Assembly: GCA_903839085.1 (NCBI GenBank)
Contig: CAIMBE010000143.1
Span: forward strand, 1 to 34,650
From: an uncultured beta proteobacterium
GTDB lineage: Bacteria; Pseudomonadota; Gammaproteobacteria; Burkholderiales; Burkholderiaceae_C
DNA: 34,650 nt
Direction: 5' to 3'
In this document: positions 1-8,508 of the stretch, in pieces
Position numbering within the stretch: the stretch's first letter is position 1
Layout of the letters: every line of letters begins with the position of its first letter
Made by a program: the position numbers and the translations under genes
Notes under the pieces: model-generated
What the model saw: only the letters and a program-made list of their open reading frames with translations
The model's database searches: none
What the model was told of the DNA's origin: nothing

Positions 1-191
1 CTGTAGCGGCCAAAACGCTCGCCGCCAACCACCGATTCCAGCAGGAAGCTGTGCCTGCCGCCCTCTTTCGAGTGGGCCAGTTTCAGGTACAGCGAGAGCG
101 GCGTCTCCAGATCGGCAAAGGCTTCCGCCAGCAGCGGGATCCGGTTATAGCCCTGTGCGCTCAGGCTTTTGAATTCGAGTTCAGAGATCAC
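1..191 (-). CDS. trpE: Anthranilate synthase component I, N-terminal part (window edge)
   Basis: The reverse strand reads [20 protein letters not shown], then about 44 residues ending in [11 protein letters not shown] at the window edge. This is the TrpE N-terminus as I know it from Burkholderiales. TrpE uses chorismate and glutamine-derived ammonia to make anthranilate, the first committed step of tryptophan synthesis. The ORF track misses it because it is only 63 codons and has a GTG start. No in-frame ATG lies upstream; the GTG at 191 is preceded by AAAGA about 10 bases away. The rest, including the catalytic chorismate-binding domain, is outside the window. It follows gph on the same strand after a 224-base spacer with a candidate Trp leader ORF, which suggests attenuation-type control. 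Confidence 0.9.
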   Translation of the reverse strand, partial: MISELEFKSLSAQGYNRIPLLAEAFADLETPLSLYLKLAHSKEGGRHSFLLESVVGGERFGRY

Positions 192-245
192 GGGATGACG
201 TCTTTCAATCAGGGCCGAACCTTCTGCGCGTAGCGGGTTCAGCGG

Positions 246-262
246 GCAGCCCGACCGGCTGC
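246..262 (-). promoter_or_regulatory. Hairpin in the trpE leader region
   Basis: On the reverse strand GCAGCC-GGTCG-GGCTGC makes a perfect 6-bp stem with a 5-base loop, about 55 bases upstream of the trpE GTG. Its first arm is followed by GGGCTGCC, which can instead pair with GGCAGC at 315-320 inside the leader ORF (Trp21-Gln22 codons), so the two structures exclude each other. No U-tract follows. It could be the terminator/antiterminator partner of the leader, but that is inference. Confidence 0.35.
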
Positions 263-291
263 GGTTCATTCAACGGGCAAACAGGATGCTG

Positions 292-381
292 TCAGGCGCG
301 GCCCGACGAAGCTTGCTGCCAACGCCAGGGCCATGCTCCCCGGTCGCTACAACCCGTGATCCAGATGCGGTGAATGAACAT
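292..381 (-). CDS. trpL: Candidate trp leader peptide (29 aa, four Trp)
   Basis: Seen directly: an ATG at 381 opens a 29-codon ORF reading MFIHRIWITGCSDRGAWPWR... and ending in TGA at 292. Tryptophans fall at positions 7, 17, 19 and 21. Three Trp in five codons is far above chance and is the usual hallmark of a trp attenuator leader. It lies 100 bases upstream of trpE on the same strand. Short complementary segments (TGGCCC in codons 17-18 with GGGCC in codons 26-28; CGGGC with GCCCG at 274-278; GCAGCC with GGCTGC at 246-262) could form alternative hairpins. No T-run follows the last hairpin, so a textbook intrinsic terminator is not visible. The role in attenuation is inference; the ORF itself is certain. 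Confidence 0.55.
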   Translation of the reverse strand: MFIHRIWITGCSDRGAWPWRWQQASSGRA

Positions 382-387
382 GCGCAC

Positions 388-396
388 AGTGTAGCA
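388..396 (-). promoter_or_regulatory. Candidate extended -10 promoter for trpL-trpE
   Basis: The reverse strand carries TGCTACACT, an extended -10 element (TGn plus TACACT, 4 of 6 matches to TATAAT). Its 3' end is seven bases before the leader ATG at 381. A start site at normal spacing would fall on or next to the A of that ATG, so the leader peptide would be translated from a leaderless or nearly leaderless mRNA. No convincing -35 was found. Confidence 0.4.
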
Positions 397-415
397 AACC
401 CGCACCAGCCGACCC

Positions 416-1135
416 TCAGGACGGGCTCAGTTGCTGCAGGGAATCAGCGAAGGCGTCGGCATCGACGGCGCGAATCGGCTCGCCGTGGTTGTAGCCATAA
501 GTGACCAGCACGACCGGACAGCCGGCCGCGCGTGCCGCCTGGGCGTCGTTGCTGGAGTCGCCAACCATCAGGGTGCGCTGCGGCGGCGTCCCCAGCGCCT
601 CGCAGGTCTTCAGCAGGGGCAGCGGATCGGGCTTCTTGCGCGCAAAGGCATCGCCGCCGAAGGTGAATTCGAAGAAACCGGCCAGCCCCTTGGACTCGAG
701 CAGTTGCCGGGCGAAGGCGGTCGGCTTGTTGGTCAGGCAGGCCATCTTCAAACCCTGCGCCCTGAGCTGGCGCAGCCCGGCCACGACGCCGGGGTAGACA
801 ACCGCCTGTTGCCCGTTGATGCGAAGGTAGTGGCGCTGATAGCTTGCCCACGCCTGGCCATACAGCGCATCGGCCTGAACGCCACTGTCACCCGGATCAA
901 CGCCGCCCGACGCCGCGCCGACCTGGGACAGAACGCTTCTTATCAGATGTTCGGAGCCCTTGCCGACCAGGCGCGCCACCGCGGCGCGGTCGACCCGATG
1001 CGCGCGATAGGGCGGCGCCAGATCGGACAGCATCAGGTTGAGCGCAAGCACGAAGTCGCCCAGCGTGTCGACCATGGTGCCGTCCAGGTCGACGATCACC
1101 GCCGTGACGTCGAACGGCGTGAGCAGGCCGGTCAT
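416..1135 (-). CDS. gph: Phosphoglycolate phosphatase (HAD superfamily)
   Basis: The 239-aa product is a HAD hydrolase that dephosphorylates 2-phosphoglycolate to glycolate in the cytoplasm, clearing a by-product of DNA repair and oxygenase side reactions. HAD motif I is DLDGT with nucleophile Asp16 and acid/base Asp18, motif II is LTN (Thr135), the conserved Lys168 is in KKPDP, and motif IV is GDSSND (Asp193, Asp197). A helical cap lies between motifs I and II, as in the Gph/CbbZ type. Length is normal. The ATG at 1135 starts 10 bases after the gspF stop, so it can be read with the gsp operon. A gph upstream of trpE is common in betaproteobacteria; here the usual neighbour rpe is displaced by the gsp genes. 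Confidence 0.9.
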   Translation of the reverse strand: MTGLLTPFDVTAVIVDLDGTMVDTLGDFVLALNLMLSDLAPPYRAHRVDRAAVARLVGKGSEHLIRSVLSQVGAASGGVDPGDSGVQADALYGQAWASYQRHYLRINGQQAVVYPGVVAGLRQLRAQGLKMACLTNKPTAFARQLLESKGLAGFFEFTFGGDAFARKKPDPLPLLKTCEALGTPPQRTLMVGDSSNDAQAARAAGCPVVLVTYGYNHGEPIRAVDADAFADSLQQLSPS

Positions 1136-1145
1136 TGCGCGCGCC

Positions 1146-2384
1146 TCACTTGACCAACTGGTTGAGCTGGATGATGGGCAACAGGACGGCCAGCACGATC
1201 AGCATCACGACCACACCCATGGCCACGATCAGCAGCGGCTCGAGCAGCGTGGCGAACTGCATGGCGCGGCGCGTCACCTCGGTGCTCAGCTGCCTGGCGG
1301 CGCGCTGCAACATCAGCGGCAGTTGCCCGGTCTGTTCACCGAGCCGGGCAAACATGGGCAGCAGCGCCGGGAAACGTTTCTTCTGCGCCAGCGCCGAGGC
1401 CAGCGGCGCGCCTTCGCGCACCAGCACCAGGGCATCGAGCGCATCGGTGCGCATGGCGCGGTTGGAGAGCGTGTCGGCGGCGGCCTGCAGCGCCTTGAGG
1501 ATCGGCACGCCGGCCGCCGCCAGCATCGCCAGCGTGCTGGCGAAGCGCGCCGTGTTGTAGCTGCGCGCCAGCTTGCCCAGAATCGGCAGCTTGAGCCAGG
1601 CGGCGTCAAATTTCTCGCGGAACAGTGCGTTCGCCAGCGCCAGTCGCGCGCCGAACGCGGCCAGCACCAGAAGCAGCAGCATCAGCCAGCCGTAGGAGCG
1701 CACGAAGTTGCTGATGCCGATCATGACGACCGTCAGGACCGGCAGGGCCCGCTTGCTGCTGGCAAACACATGGGCTACCTGCGGCACCACATAAGCCACC
1801 AAAAACAGCACGATCACGATCGCCACCAGCGTCACGATGGCCGGGTACAACGCCGCGCCGATCAGCTTGGACTTGAGCAGCTGCTGCTCTTCGAGGTCGT
1901 CAGCCAGCCGCTCGAGCACCTGCCCCAGCGTTCCGCTTTGCTCGCCAGCGCCGATGACCGCGACAAATATGCCAGAGAACTCCTGCGGATGCTGGGCCAG
2001 TGCCCGCGCGAACGTGGTGCCGCCATTGACCTCGGCGCGCAGCGTGGCCACCAGATGGTGTTCGCTCTCCCGCTCTGCCTCGTCGGACAGGGAACTCAGT
2101 GCCCGCTCCAGCGGCAGCCCCGACGACACCAGCCCGGCCAGCTGGCGCGTCCAGACGCCCAGTCCCGTGGCATTGAAGACGCGCCGGCGAAAACGCCCGC
2201 CAGCGGTCGACTGGCCATGACTGCCAGCCAACTCGGTGGCATCGGCACCCACCAGTTCGAGCTTCATCGGTACCAGGCCTTGACCGCGCAGCATGCCGCG
2301 CGCGGCCTTGGCCGAGTCGGCATCGATCACGCCCTTGCGGGTTTGTCCTTCGGCATCCAGGGCCTCGAATGAATAAACGGGCAT
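1146..2384 (-). CDS. gspF: Type II secretion inner-membrane platform protein GspF
   Basis: The 412-aa product is the polytopic inner-membrane platform protein of the type II secretion system, which couples the GspE ATPase to pseudopilus assembly. It starts MPVYSFEALDAEGQ, typical of GspF, and has two copies of the T2SSF helical domain, each followed by hydrophobic segments (about residues 173-200 and 220-245, and the C-terminal segment ending VLLPIIQLNQLVK). The repeat motif 'GE.SG.L' occurs as GAGEQSGTL and LGEQTGQL. Length is standard (about 400 aa). It is the last gsp gene, separated from gspE by a 133-base repeat-bearing spacer. Confidence 0.95.
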   Translation of the reverse strand: MPVYSFEALDAEGQTRKGVIDADSAKAARGMLRGQGLVPMKLELVGADATELAGSHGQSTAGGRFRRRVFNATGLGVWTRQLAGLVSSGLPLERALSSLSDEAERESEHHLVATLRAEVNGGTTFARALAQHPQEFSGIFVAVIGAGEQSGTLGQVLERLADDLEEQQLLKSKLIGAALYPAIVTLVAIVIVLFLVAYVVPQVAHVFASSKRALPVLTVVMIGISNFVRSYGWLMLLLLVLAAFGARLALANALFREKFDAAWLKLPILGKLARSYNTARFASTLAMLAAAGVPILKALQAAADTLSNRAMRTDALDALVLVREGAPLASALAQKKRFPALLPMFARLGEQTGQLPLMLQRAARQLSTEVTRRAMQFATLLEPLLIVAMGVVVMLIVLAVLLPIIQLNQLVK

Positions 2385-2403
2385 CGCGCAACTCTGGAAC
2401 GAT

Positions 2404-2513
2404 TACCGGGAGCTGCCCAGCATGGGGGCCAGTTTCCCCGGCGGGCCGTCCCAAGGCGAAACAACCCCCTCAGTGGGGCAGCGAACGACGCGGAGCGCGG
2501 AGCGTGGGGGCAC
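2404..2513. repeat. Intergenic repeat with CCCCTCAGTGGGG core between gspE and gspF
   Basis: The spacer contains the near-palindrome CCCCCTCAGTGGGG (about 2466-2479) flanked by GC-rich blocks, including CCCCGGCGGGCCGTCCC and GACGCGGAGCGCGGAGCG. From general knowledge, similar 'CCCCACTGAGGGG' elements are scattered between genes in Comamonadaceae genomes. No second copy is present here, so repeat status rests on that recollection. The internal inverted repeats could form an RNA structure that lowers gspF expression relative to gspE. Confidence 0.5.
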
Positions 2514-2517
2514 CATA

Positions 2518-3906
2518 TCAGTCGCGCGTCACGCGCAACAATTCCTCGCGGGAGGTAAGACCCATTTGAACCAGGCGTTCACCGTCGTCGCGCATCAGCG
2601 TCATGCCGGCAGCCAGGGCAGCGGCACGAATGTCGGCCTCGGCAGCGCGGTTGTGAATTTGCCCCCGAATCGCGTCGTTTGCCACCAGCAGTTCGAACAC
2701 GCCCGAGCGGCCCTGGTAGCCGGTTTGCCCGCAGGATGGACAGCCGGCGCCGCGGCAGCTGGTGCACAGCTTGCGCACCAGCCGCTGCGCCAGCACCCCG
2801 AGCAGCGACGAGCTCAGCAGAAACGGCTCCACCCCCATGTCGGTCAGGCGGGTCACGGCGCTGGCGGCATCGTTGGTGTGGATCGTGGCAAGGACCAGAT
2901 GCCCGGTGAGCGAAGCCTGGATGGCGATCTGGGCGGTCTCGAAATCGCGGATCTCGCCGATGATGATGATGTCCGGGTCCTGCCTGAGGATGGCACGCAG
3001 GGCCTTGGCAAAGGTGAGTTCGATCTTGGCATTGACCTGGGTCTGGCCGACACCCGCAAACTCGTACTCGATCGGGTCTTCGACCGTCATGATGTTGCTG
3101 TGACCGGCATCGAGCCGGCCCATCGCGGCATAGAGCGTGGTGGTCTTGCCCGAACCGGTGGGCCCGGTGACCAGAACGATGCCGTGCGGTTGCGTTACCA
3201 GTTGCTCGAAGCGCTTGAGGACATCGCCCTGCATGCCGAGCGCCTCCAGGCTCAGGCGACCCTCGGATTTGTCAAGCAGTCGCAGCACCGCGCGCTCGCC
3301 ATGCGCGCTGGGCAGCGTGCTGACCCGCACATCGACCGCGCGCGTGCCAATGCGCAGGGAGATGCGGCCGTCCTGCGGCAGGCGGCGCTCGGCAATGTCG
3401 AGGTCGGCCATGATCTTCAGGCGCGAAATCAGGGCTGCGTGCAGGGCGCGGTTGGGCTGCACCACCTCGCGCAGGCTGCCGTCGACGCGAAAGCGCACGC
3501 TCGAGTGGCGCTCGTAGGGCTCGATGTGGATGTCGCTGGCGCCATCGCGCGCCGCCTGCGTCAGCAGCGCATTGAGCATGCGGATGATGGGCGCGTCGTC
3601 CGAGGTCTCCAGCAGATCCTCGATCGCCGGCAAGTCCTGCATCATCCGTGAAAGGTCGGCATCGCTCTCCACCTCGCTGACCACCGCCGCCGCGCTGGAC
3701 TCGCCCTGCGCGTAGGCTGCGCTGATGCGCTGGATCAGCACCGCCGGGGTTTGCGTCTCGATGCGCAGGACCGGGTACTTGCGCATCACTTCGCTGACGG
3801 CGCTGGCGCCCGACTCGGGGTGCAGGCACAGGGTCAACTGACCGGCTTCGTCCTCCAGCAACAATTGATGCGTGCGGGCGAAAGCGTACGGCAAGGGGTA
3901 GCGCAT
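2518..3906 (-). CDS. gspE: Type II secretion ATPase GspE
   Basis: The 462-aa cytoplasmic secretion ATPase powers pseudopilus growth. Residues 1-100 are a reduced N-terminal GspL-binding region, followed by the N2 domain (about 105-230). The RecA-like C-terminal domain has Walker A GPTGSGKT (248-255), an Asp box with VEDPIEYE, Walker B IIIIGEIRD (313-321) and a His box ending LATIHTNDA. A four-Cys zinc motif is present but compact: Cys381, 384, 389 and 392 (CTSCRGAGCPSC), with only four residues between the pairs where many GspE proteins have a long loop. At 462 aa it is shorter than the roughly 500 aa of enterobacterial GspE. It starts 16 bases after the gspD stop. Confidence 0.95.
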   Translation of the reverse strand: MRYPLPYAFARTHQLLLEDEAGQLTLCLHPESGASAVSEVMRKYPVLRIETQTPAVLIQRISAAYAQGESSAAAVVSEVESDADLSRMMQDLPAIEDLLETSDDAPIIRMLNALLTQAARDGASDIHIEPYERHSSVRFRVDGSLREVVQPNRALHAALISRLKIMADLDIAERRLPQDGRISLRIGTRAVDVRVSTLPSAHGERAVLRLLDKSEGRLSLEALGMQGDVLKRFEQLVTQPHGIVLVTGPTGSGKTTTLYAAMGRLDAGHSNIMTVEDPIEYEFAGVGQTQVNAKIELTFAKALRAILRQDPDIIIIGEIRDFETAQIAIQASLTGHLVLATIHTNDAASAVTRLTDMGVEPFLLSSSLLGVLAQRLVRKLCTSCRGAGCPSCGQTGYQGRSGVFELLVANDAIRGQIHNRAAEADIRAAALAAGMTLMRDDGERLVQMGLTSREELLRVTRD

Positions 3907-3922
3907 GACTGCCTGGCCCGAC

Positions 3923-6010
3923 TCAGGGTTTGCTTGCCGCAGCCGGGGCCGCAGGCGCCGAACCTGGCAGGGCCGGCAACTGCGCTGCCTCGTTGATCGG
4001 CATCGTTTGGCTCGGCACCGGTTGCGCCTCCTTCAGCCCCGAGCGCATCAACTCATATCGGTCGACTGACAAACGGCCAGTGGCAGCTGCATCGCGCACG
4101 ACCACCGGGCGCAAAAATACCATCAGGTTGGTCTTCTTGCGTGTCCGGATCTCGCTCTTGAACAGGTTGCCAAAGAACGGGACATCGCCGACCCCAGGGA
4201 CTTTGTCCTGATTGCCCGAGTACTCATCCTGCAACAGGCCGCCCAGTACCACCACGGCGCCATCTTCCACCAGCACATTCGATTCAATCGTGCGTTTGTT
4301 GGTAGTCGGTCCATTGGCGGCATTCACGGTTGACGCCAGCACACTCGACACTTCCTGGTAAATCGTCAGCTTGATGGTTCCGTTCTCGCTGATCTGTGGT
4401 TTGACTTTGAGCGTCAGGCCAACGTCCTTGCGCTCAATCGTCTGAAACGGATTGACGCTGCCACTGTTGGTGCTGCCGGTATTGGTGAACTGCCCGGTGA
4501 CAAAAGGCACGTTCTGACCAATCACAATCTTTGCTTCCTCGTTGTCCAGTGTCAGCAGATTCGGGGTCGACAACACATTGCCGCTGCCCGTTGTTTCGAG
4601 AAAGTTGGCCAGAAAGCCAAGCACGTAAACGCCATTGGTCTGATGCGCCACACCCAGGTTCACACCGGCACCGGGCAAGGCCGCGCCCGCCGCGCCCTGC
4701 AGCGCAAGGTTGATGATGTTGGCGCCCGCCGTACTGAAATTGGTTCCCAGCATGCCAATGTTGCTGCTGCCTGCATTGCCCATGGCGCCCTGCCACTGAA
4801 TGCCGAACTGAGCCGCCTTGTCGGCGCTGACTTCGGCGATCAGGCTCTCGACGAAGACCTGGGCGCGCCGCGCATCAAGGCGGTCGATGACCTCGCGCAA
4901 CTGGCGGTATTGAGGCTCGGGCGCCGTGATGATCAGGGAGTTGGTGGCCGCGTCAGCCTGTACCTGACCGCCGGTGGCCGATGTCGCCGCTGTGGACGCC
5001 GCCGCAATCGCTGCGCCGGGGGCGCCCGCCACCGTCGGCGAGCTCTGGGTCTGGCCGGTCATGGCGGCACGCAGCGTGACCGCCAGTTTGGTCGCATCGG
5101 CGTTCTTCAGGTAGACCACGTAGATGTTGCCGGCGGCGCCATTGCCGCTGCCGGCGAGCGGCTGGTCAAGCTTGTCAACGAGCGACCTCACCAGCGCCAC
5201 GCGGGCCGGGTTGGCGGCGCGCAGAAGCAGCGTGTTGGAGCGCGGCTCGGCAATCAGCGTGGTCTTGAACGAGGTGTCGCCACCCACGGTCGCCGACCCG
5301 GCCGACTCGATCAGGCGCAGCACCAGCGGCGCCAGGTCAACCGCAATGGCGTGCTTGAGCGCAATCACCTCAACGCCGGTCGCGTTGGCCACATCCATGG
5401 CCGCAATAATGCGCGCCAGGCGGCGCAGATTGTCGGCATAGTCGGTGATCACCAGCGAGTTGTTGCCCGGGTTGGCATTGATCGTGTTGTTCGGGCTGAT
5501 CAAGGGGCGCAGCACCGTCACCAGATTGTTGGCGGATTCGAAGTTGAGCTTGAAGATCTGCGTGCTGATCTGGCTGCCGGCCGCCACTTCTGCCGAGGCC
5601 GGCGTGTTCTCGCTGACCGTCACGCCGGCGCTCTGCAGCTTGGCGTCGGCCTCCGGAATCACCTTGTACAGGCCGGCCGACTCCACCATCGTGAAACCCT
5701 GCAGCCGCAGGGCGGCAAGAAACTGGTTCATGGCCGCGCCGCGGCTGACCGGCTTCTCGGTGACCAGCGTCAAGGTGCCCTTGACGCGCGGGTCGACCAC
5801 CACATTGAAGCCGGTGATGCTGGCCATGGTGCGCGCCACCGCCTCGATTTCGGCATTGCTGAAATTGAGCGTGACCGGCTCGCCGGGTTTGGTCGCAGTC
5901 GTCTGCGCCGGCGCATTCAATGGAAACAAAGCGGCAACTGCGGCCAGCAAAGCGCTGATGGCGACTGACCGGACGACGCCCGGGAAACCTGGCAAGACAG
6001 CAAATTTCAT
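3923..6010 (-). CDS. gspD: Type II secretion outer-membrane secretin GspD
   Basis: The 695-aa secretin forms the multimeric outer-membrane channel through which folded exoproteins leave. An N-terminal signal peptide (ALLAAVAALFPLNAPA, cleavage near residue 35) is followed by the N0 domain (VTLNFSNAEIEAVARTMASI), the N1-N3 ring domains (about 130-420), and the secretin domain with LETTGSGNVLSTPNLLTLDN, the VPFVTG segment and VPGVGDVPFFGNLFKS. N3 carries a long Ala/Gly/Ser/Thr-rich insert near residues 325-350. A short tail rich in Pro and Ala ends the protein. No pilotin gene is seen nearby. It is read between gspN and gspE. Confidence 0.95.
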   Translation of the reverse strand: MKFAVLPGFPGVVRSVAISALLAAVAALFPLNAPAQTTATKPGEPVTLNFSNAEIEAVARTMASITGFNVVVDPRVKGTLTLVTEKPVSRGAAMNQFLAALRLQGFTMVESAGLYKVIPEADAKLQSAGVTVSENTPASAEVAAGSQISTQIFKLNFESANNLVTVLRPLISPNNTINANPGNNSLVITDYADNLRRLARIIAAMDVANATGVEVIALKHAIAVDLAPLVLRLIESAGSATVGGDTSFKTTLIAEPRSNTLLLRAANPARVALVRSLVDKLDQPLAGSGNGAAGNIYVVYLKNADATKLAVTLRAAMTGQTQSSPTVAGAPGAAIAAASTAATSATGGQVQADAATNSLIITAPEPQYRQLREVIDRLDARRAQVFVESLIAEVSADKAAQFGIQWQGAMGNAGSSNIGMLGTNFSTAGANIINLALQGAAGAALPGAGVNLGVAHQTNGVYVLGFLANFLETTGSGNVLSTPNLLTLDNEEAKIVIGQNVPFVTGQFTNTGSTNSGSVNPFQTIERKDVGLTLKVKPQISENGTIKLTIYQEVSSVLASTVNAANGPTTNKRTIESNVLVEDGAVVVLGGLLQDEYSGNQDKVPGVGDVPFFGNLFKSEIRTRKKTNLMVFLRPVVVRDAAATGRLSVDRYELMRSGLKEAQPVPSQTMPINEAAQLPALPGSAPAAPAAASKP

Positions 6011-6016
6011 ACAGAT

Positions 6017-6796
6017 TCAACCCACTTTGATGATGGCACGCGCGCCATCTCGACGCCCGATGATGTTCAGAAGATTGGACAATGCTTCGAGGCGCTCCGG
6101 CGCGGCACTGGCAAGCCCCTCAAATCTGAGCTTTGAGCCCACCCATTGACCAGTGCCGGACAATTGTAGACTGCCCTCCAGCGTCTCGATGGCAATGCTC
6201 GGCGTGGCGCCGCCGAGCAGAACGATGCGGTAGCTGCCCATCGGTTTGAGGGTCGACAGGCGCGATGAGATCTGCGTTGCATCGAGTTGGGCACGCCCGC
6301 CCAGCAGCACATGCCCGGCCGCCCATTGGAGCGTCAGGCCCTGCGTCGCCAGGGTCAGCTGGCCCTCGGCCTGCACCGTGTTCCAGGGCGTGCCCAGGCC
6401 GGTCAGCCAATGCGCCGGCCACTGAGACAGGCTGTCGGCCAGGACCAGGCTGGCGCCGCCCCAGTGCGGCTGCACGCTCAGGCGCCAGGCCTGCTGCATG
6501 CAGCAGTCGGCCTGCAACTGGACCTGCAGGCCCGACCCGCCGGGCCGGATCATCCAGCTCATTCTTCCTGGCAAAACGGCGGCGTCATTGCTGCCCGTCC
6601 CGCCGCTCAGAACCAGCCGCGCCGATCCGTTCCAGAGCGTGCCGCGCGCGTCCTCGAAGAGCAGGCGCTGGTTGAACGCGCGCTGCAGAGGTTCGGTGAG
6701 CCAGCGCGCCGGCGCCTGGACCAGGGTCACCAGCAACAAACCGGCTAGCGCGCCGGCGACTGCCCACGACCACGGTGATCTCGTTTGCCGTGTCAC
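6017..6796 (-). CDS. gspN: Type II secretion protein GspN
   Basis: The 259-aa protein has one N-terminal membrane segment (AVAGALAGLLLVTLVQAPA) and a periplasmic beta-rich domain with the GspN-type motif LFEDARGTLWNGSARL. GspN is an accessory T2SS component found in only some lineages; its exact role is unsettled. The start codon overlaps the gspM stop (ATGA), which points to translational coupling. Identification rests on this motif and on its place between gspM and gspD, the usual position in Burkholderiales. Confidence 0.88.
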   Translation of the reverse strand: MTRQTRSPWSWAVAGALAGLLLVTLVQAPARWLTEPLQRAFNQRLLFEDARGTLWNGSARLVLSGGTGSNDAAVLPGRMSWMIRPGGSGLQVQLQADCCMQQAWRLSVQPHWGGASLVLADSLSQWPAHWLTGLGTPWNTVQAEGQLTLATQGLTLQWAAGHVLLGGRAQLDATQISSRLSTLKPMGSYRIVLLGGATPSIAIETLEGSLQLSGTGQWVGSKLRFEGLASAAPERLEALSNLLNIIGRRDGARAIIKVG

Positions 6797-7266
6797 TTGA
6801 AGTTAAGCGTCAACGTGCCGTCCCATGTGCCGTTGGCGCCGCGCAGCAGCCGGGCCTCGCTCGGCACGGTGCGCACGTTCAGGCGCACCTGAACCAGCCA
6901 CTGCGCCAAGGCATCCGCGGAGACACCCTTCAGGGTGACGGTGGTGCGCTCGCCCGCTGAAGCCAGCTGCGCCACCGCTCCGAGCGGCCTGACCGACGCC
7001 TCCAGCAGGCGCCGCGCCTCGTCGGGAGCAAGGCGGGGCTGGGCCTGCAGCGCCCTGGCCTGCGCTTGCAGACCCTGCATCTGCTGCAGTTGCGCATCGA
7101 GCGTTCGGCGCTGGCTTTCGGCCGAGCGAAGCGTGGCCAGCGCCGGCGCCACAGCGATCCACCACGCCAGGGCAGCCACAACCAGTGTCAGGGCCGCGAC
7201 GACCAGAGCGCGCTCTCGCGCGGAGACGCCCTGCCAGCGCGCCATCAGAAGCGACCAAGCGTTCAT
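6793..7266 (-). CDS. gspM: Type II secretion inner-membrane protein GspM
   Basis: The 157-aa bitopic protein has a short cytoplasmic N-terminus, one transmembrane segment (about residues 20-45, VVAALTLVVAALAWWIAVAP), a coiled-coil stretch rich in Gln/Leu/Arg (about 48-85) and a small ferredoxin-like periplasmic domain. GspM binds GspL and links the ATPase to the platform. Length fits the family (about 160 aa). Both ends overlap neighbours by four bases (gspL stop, gspN start). Confidence 0.9.
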   Translation of the reverse strand: MNAWSLLMARWQGVSARERALVVAALTLVVAALAWWIAVAPALATLRSAESQRRTLDAQLQQMQGLQAQARALQAQPRLAPDEARRLLEASVRPLGAVAQLASAGERTTVTLKGVSADALAQWLVQVRLNVRTVPSEARLLRGANGTWDGTLTLNFK

Positions 7267-8492
7267 GGTGCCGACACCTGTTTCATGACCACGCTGTCGG
7301 CCTCGGCGCCAAGCTGATAGGCCTGCGCCTTGAGCTTGAACGCGATCGCGGCAACTTCCTCGGGCGTGAGCCTCAGACCCTTCAAACGCAACTCGCCGGC
7401 GGCATATTCAAGCCCTGCCGGCGTGGTACCAGGCGGCGCGGCCAGCGCGAAGACCGCCATCATGACCTCGAGGTCGCGCGTCGATGCCGCGCCACTGCTT
7501 TGCTGCAGGGCGGCCACCTCCTTGCCCATCTGGATCGGCGCGTCGACCACCACCCGCACATGGGGAAACGTGCTGGTCAGCAGGTCGCGAATGGCCAGCC
7601 GCTGCGCGTCGCTGCGCGATTGCTCGCGCCAGGCCCACGCGTTCAGCCCGGCCAGGTTGATCAGCAGCAAGGCCAGCAGCGCCAAGCGGGCGGCGCGCCA
7701 GCGTGGCGCACGCAGCAGACCGCCCAGGGTGTCGGACAGGCGCTTGCGGGTCCGCGCCGCGCTCGAATTCACGAGATCGAACTGGGCCAGATCCCATGCC
7801 GACTGGATGGCCAGCAGGCGACGCTGCCCGACCTGCTGCAATGTGACGCTGCGCCTGAACAGTTGCTCGGCCAGCGCGGCGACCGCCGGTTCGGCCACAA
7901 TGGCGCGCGTCTCGGGCCAGTTCAAAAGCGCCACGGAGGCCTTTGACAGCGGCCAGCAGTCGACGGCACCACCGGTGTTGCTGAAGACAAGCTGCGCATG
8001 GTCCTGCTCGCCGCTCACATAGAGGGCGTCGGTCAGCGCATCGGGCGCAAATTCGGGAACGACCCGGCTGACCGCCCGCCCGGCCTGCTCGAGCGCCTGC
8101 AGCGAGGTGCGCAGCCACTCCCGGTCGCAGACCGCGACCCATACCGCAAGGTCGGCCTTGGCGCCGGGCTCGATCGCGAAATGCAGTTGCGCCGTCTCGT
8201 CGAGCAGCTGGTCTTCCAGCAGCCCCTCGAGCACGGCGCGCAGACGCGAAGGTCCGCCTTCCTGGAAAAAACGCCGGCTCAGGCTCCCCTTGGGCAACTG
8301 CACCCGGTGCCACGAGAGCTTGTCGGCGCCCACCAACGCCACCACCTCGGCCGCGCTGTCAACCTGCGGCAACAGGGCCAGTGGAACACGCGACTGCTCT
8401 GCAATGCCCATGCCATCCGGACTGAGCACAAAGTCGTACAGGGCTGCCGTGTCGCTCGACTCCGATGGAAGGGTAACGATAAGGGTGGTCAT
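7263..8492 (-). CDS. gspL: Type II secretion protein GspL
   Basis: The 409-aa protein joins GspE to the inner membrane. Its cytoplasmic actin-like domain (about 1-270) is followed by one membrane helix (ALLALLLINLAGLNAWAW, about 285-305) and a periplasmic ferredoxin-like domain. The ORF track starts 74 codons earlier at 8714, but that extension overlaps gspK completely and reads as arginine/serine-rich out-of-frame sequence. The ATG at 8492 gives MTTLIVTLPSE, a typical GspL start, 16 bases after the gspK stop. Confidence 0.92.
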   Translation of the reverse strand: MTTLIVTLPSESSDTAALYDFVLSPDGMGIAEQSRVPLALLPQVDSAAEVVALVGADKLSWHRVQLPKGSLSRRFFQEGGPSRLRAVLEGLLEDQLLDETAQLHFAIEPGAKADLAVWVAVCDREWLRTSLQALEQAGRAVSRVVPEFAPDALTDALYVSGEQDHAQLVFSNTGGAVDCWPLSKASVALLNWPETRAIVAEPAVAALAEQLFRRSVTLQQVGQRRLLAIQSAWDLAQFDLVNSSAARTRKRLSDTLGGLLRAPRWRAARLALLALLLINLAGLNAWAWREQSRSDAQRLAIRDLLTSTFPHVRVVVDAPIQMGKEVAALQQSSGAASTRDLEVMMAVFALAAPPGTTPAGLEYAAGELRLKGLRLTPEEVAAIAFKLKAQAYQLGAEADSVVMKQVSAP

Positions 8493-8508
8493 GGGCAGGT
8501 CTCGGCGT

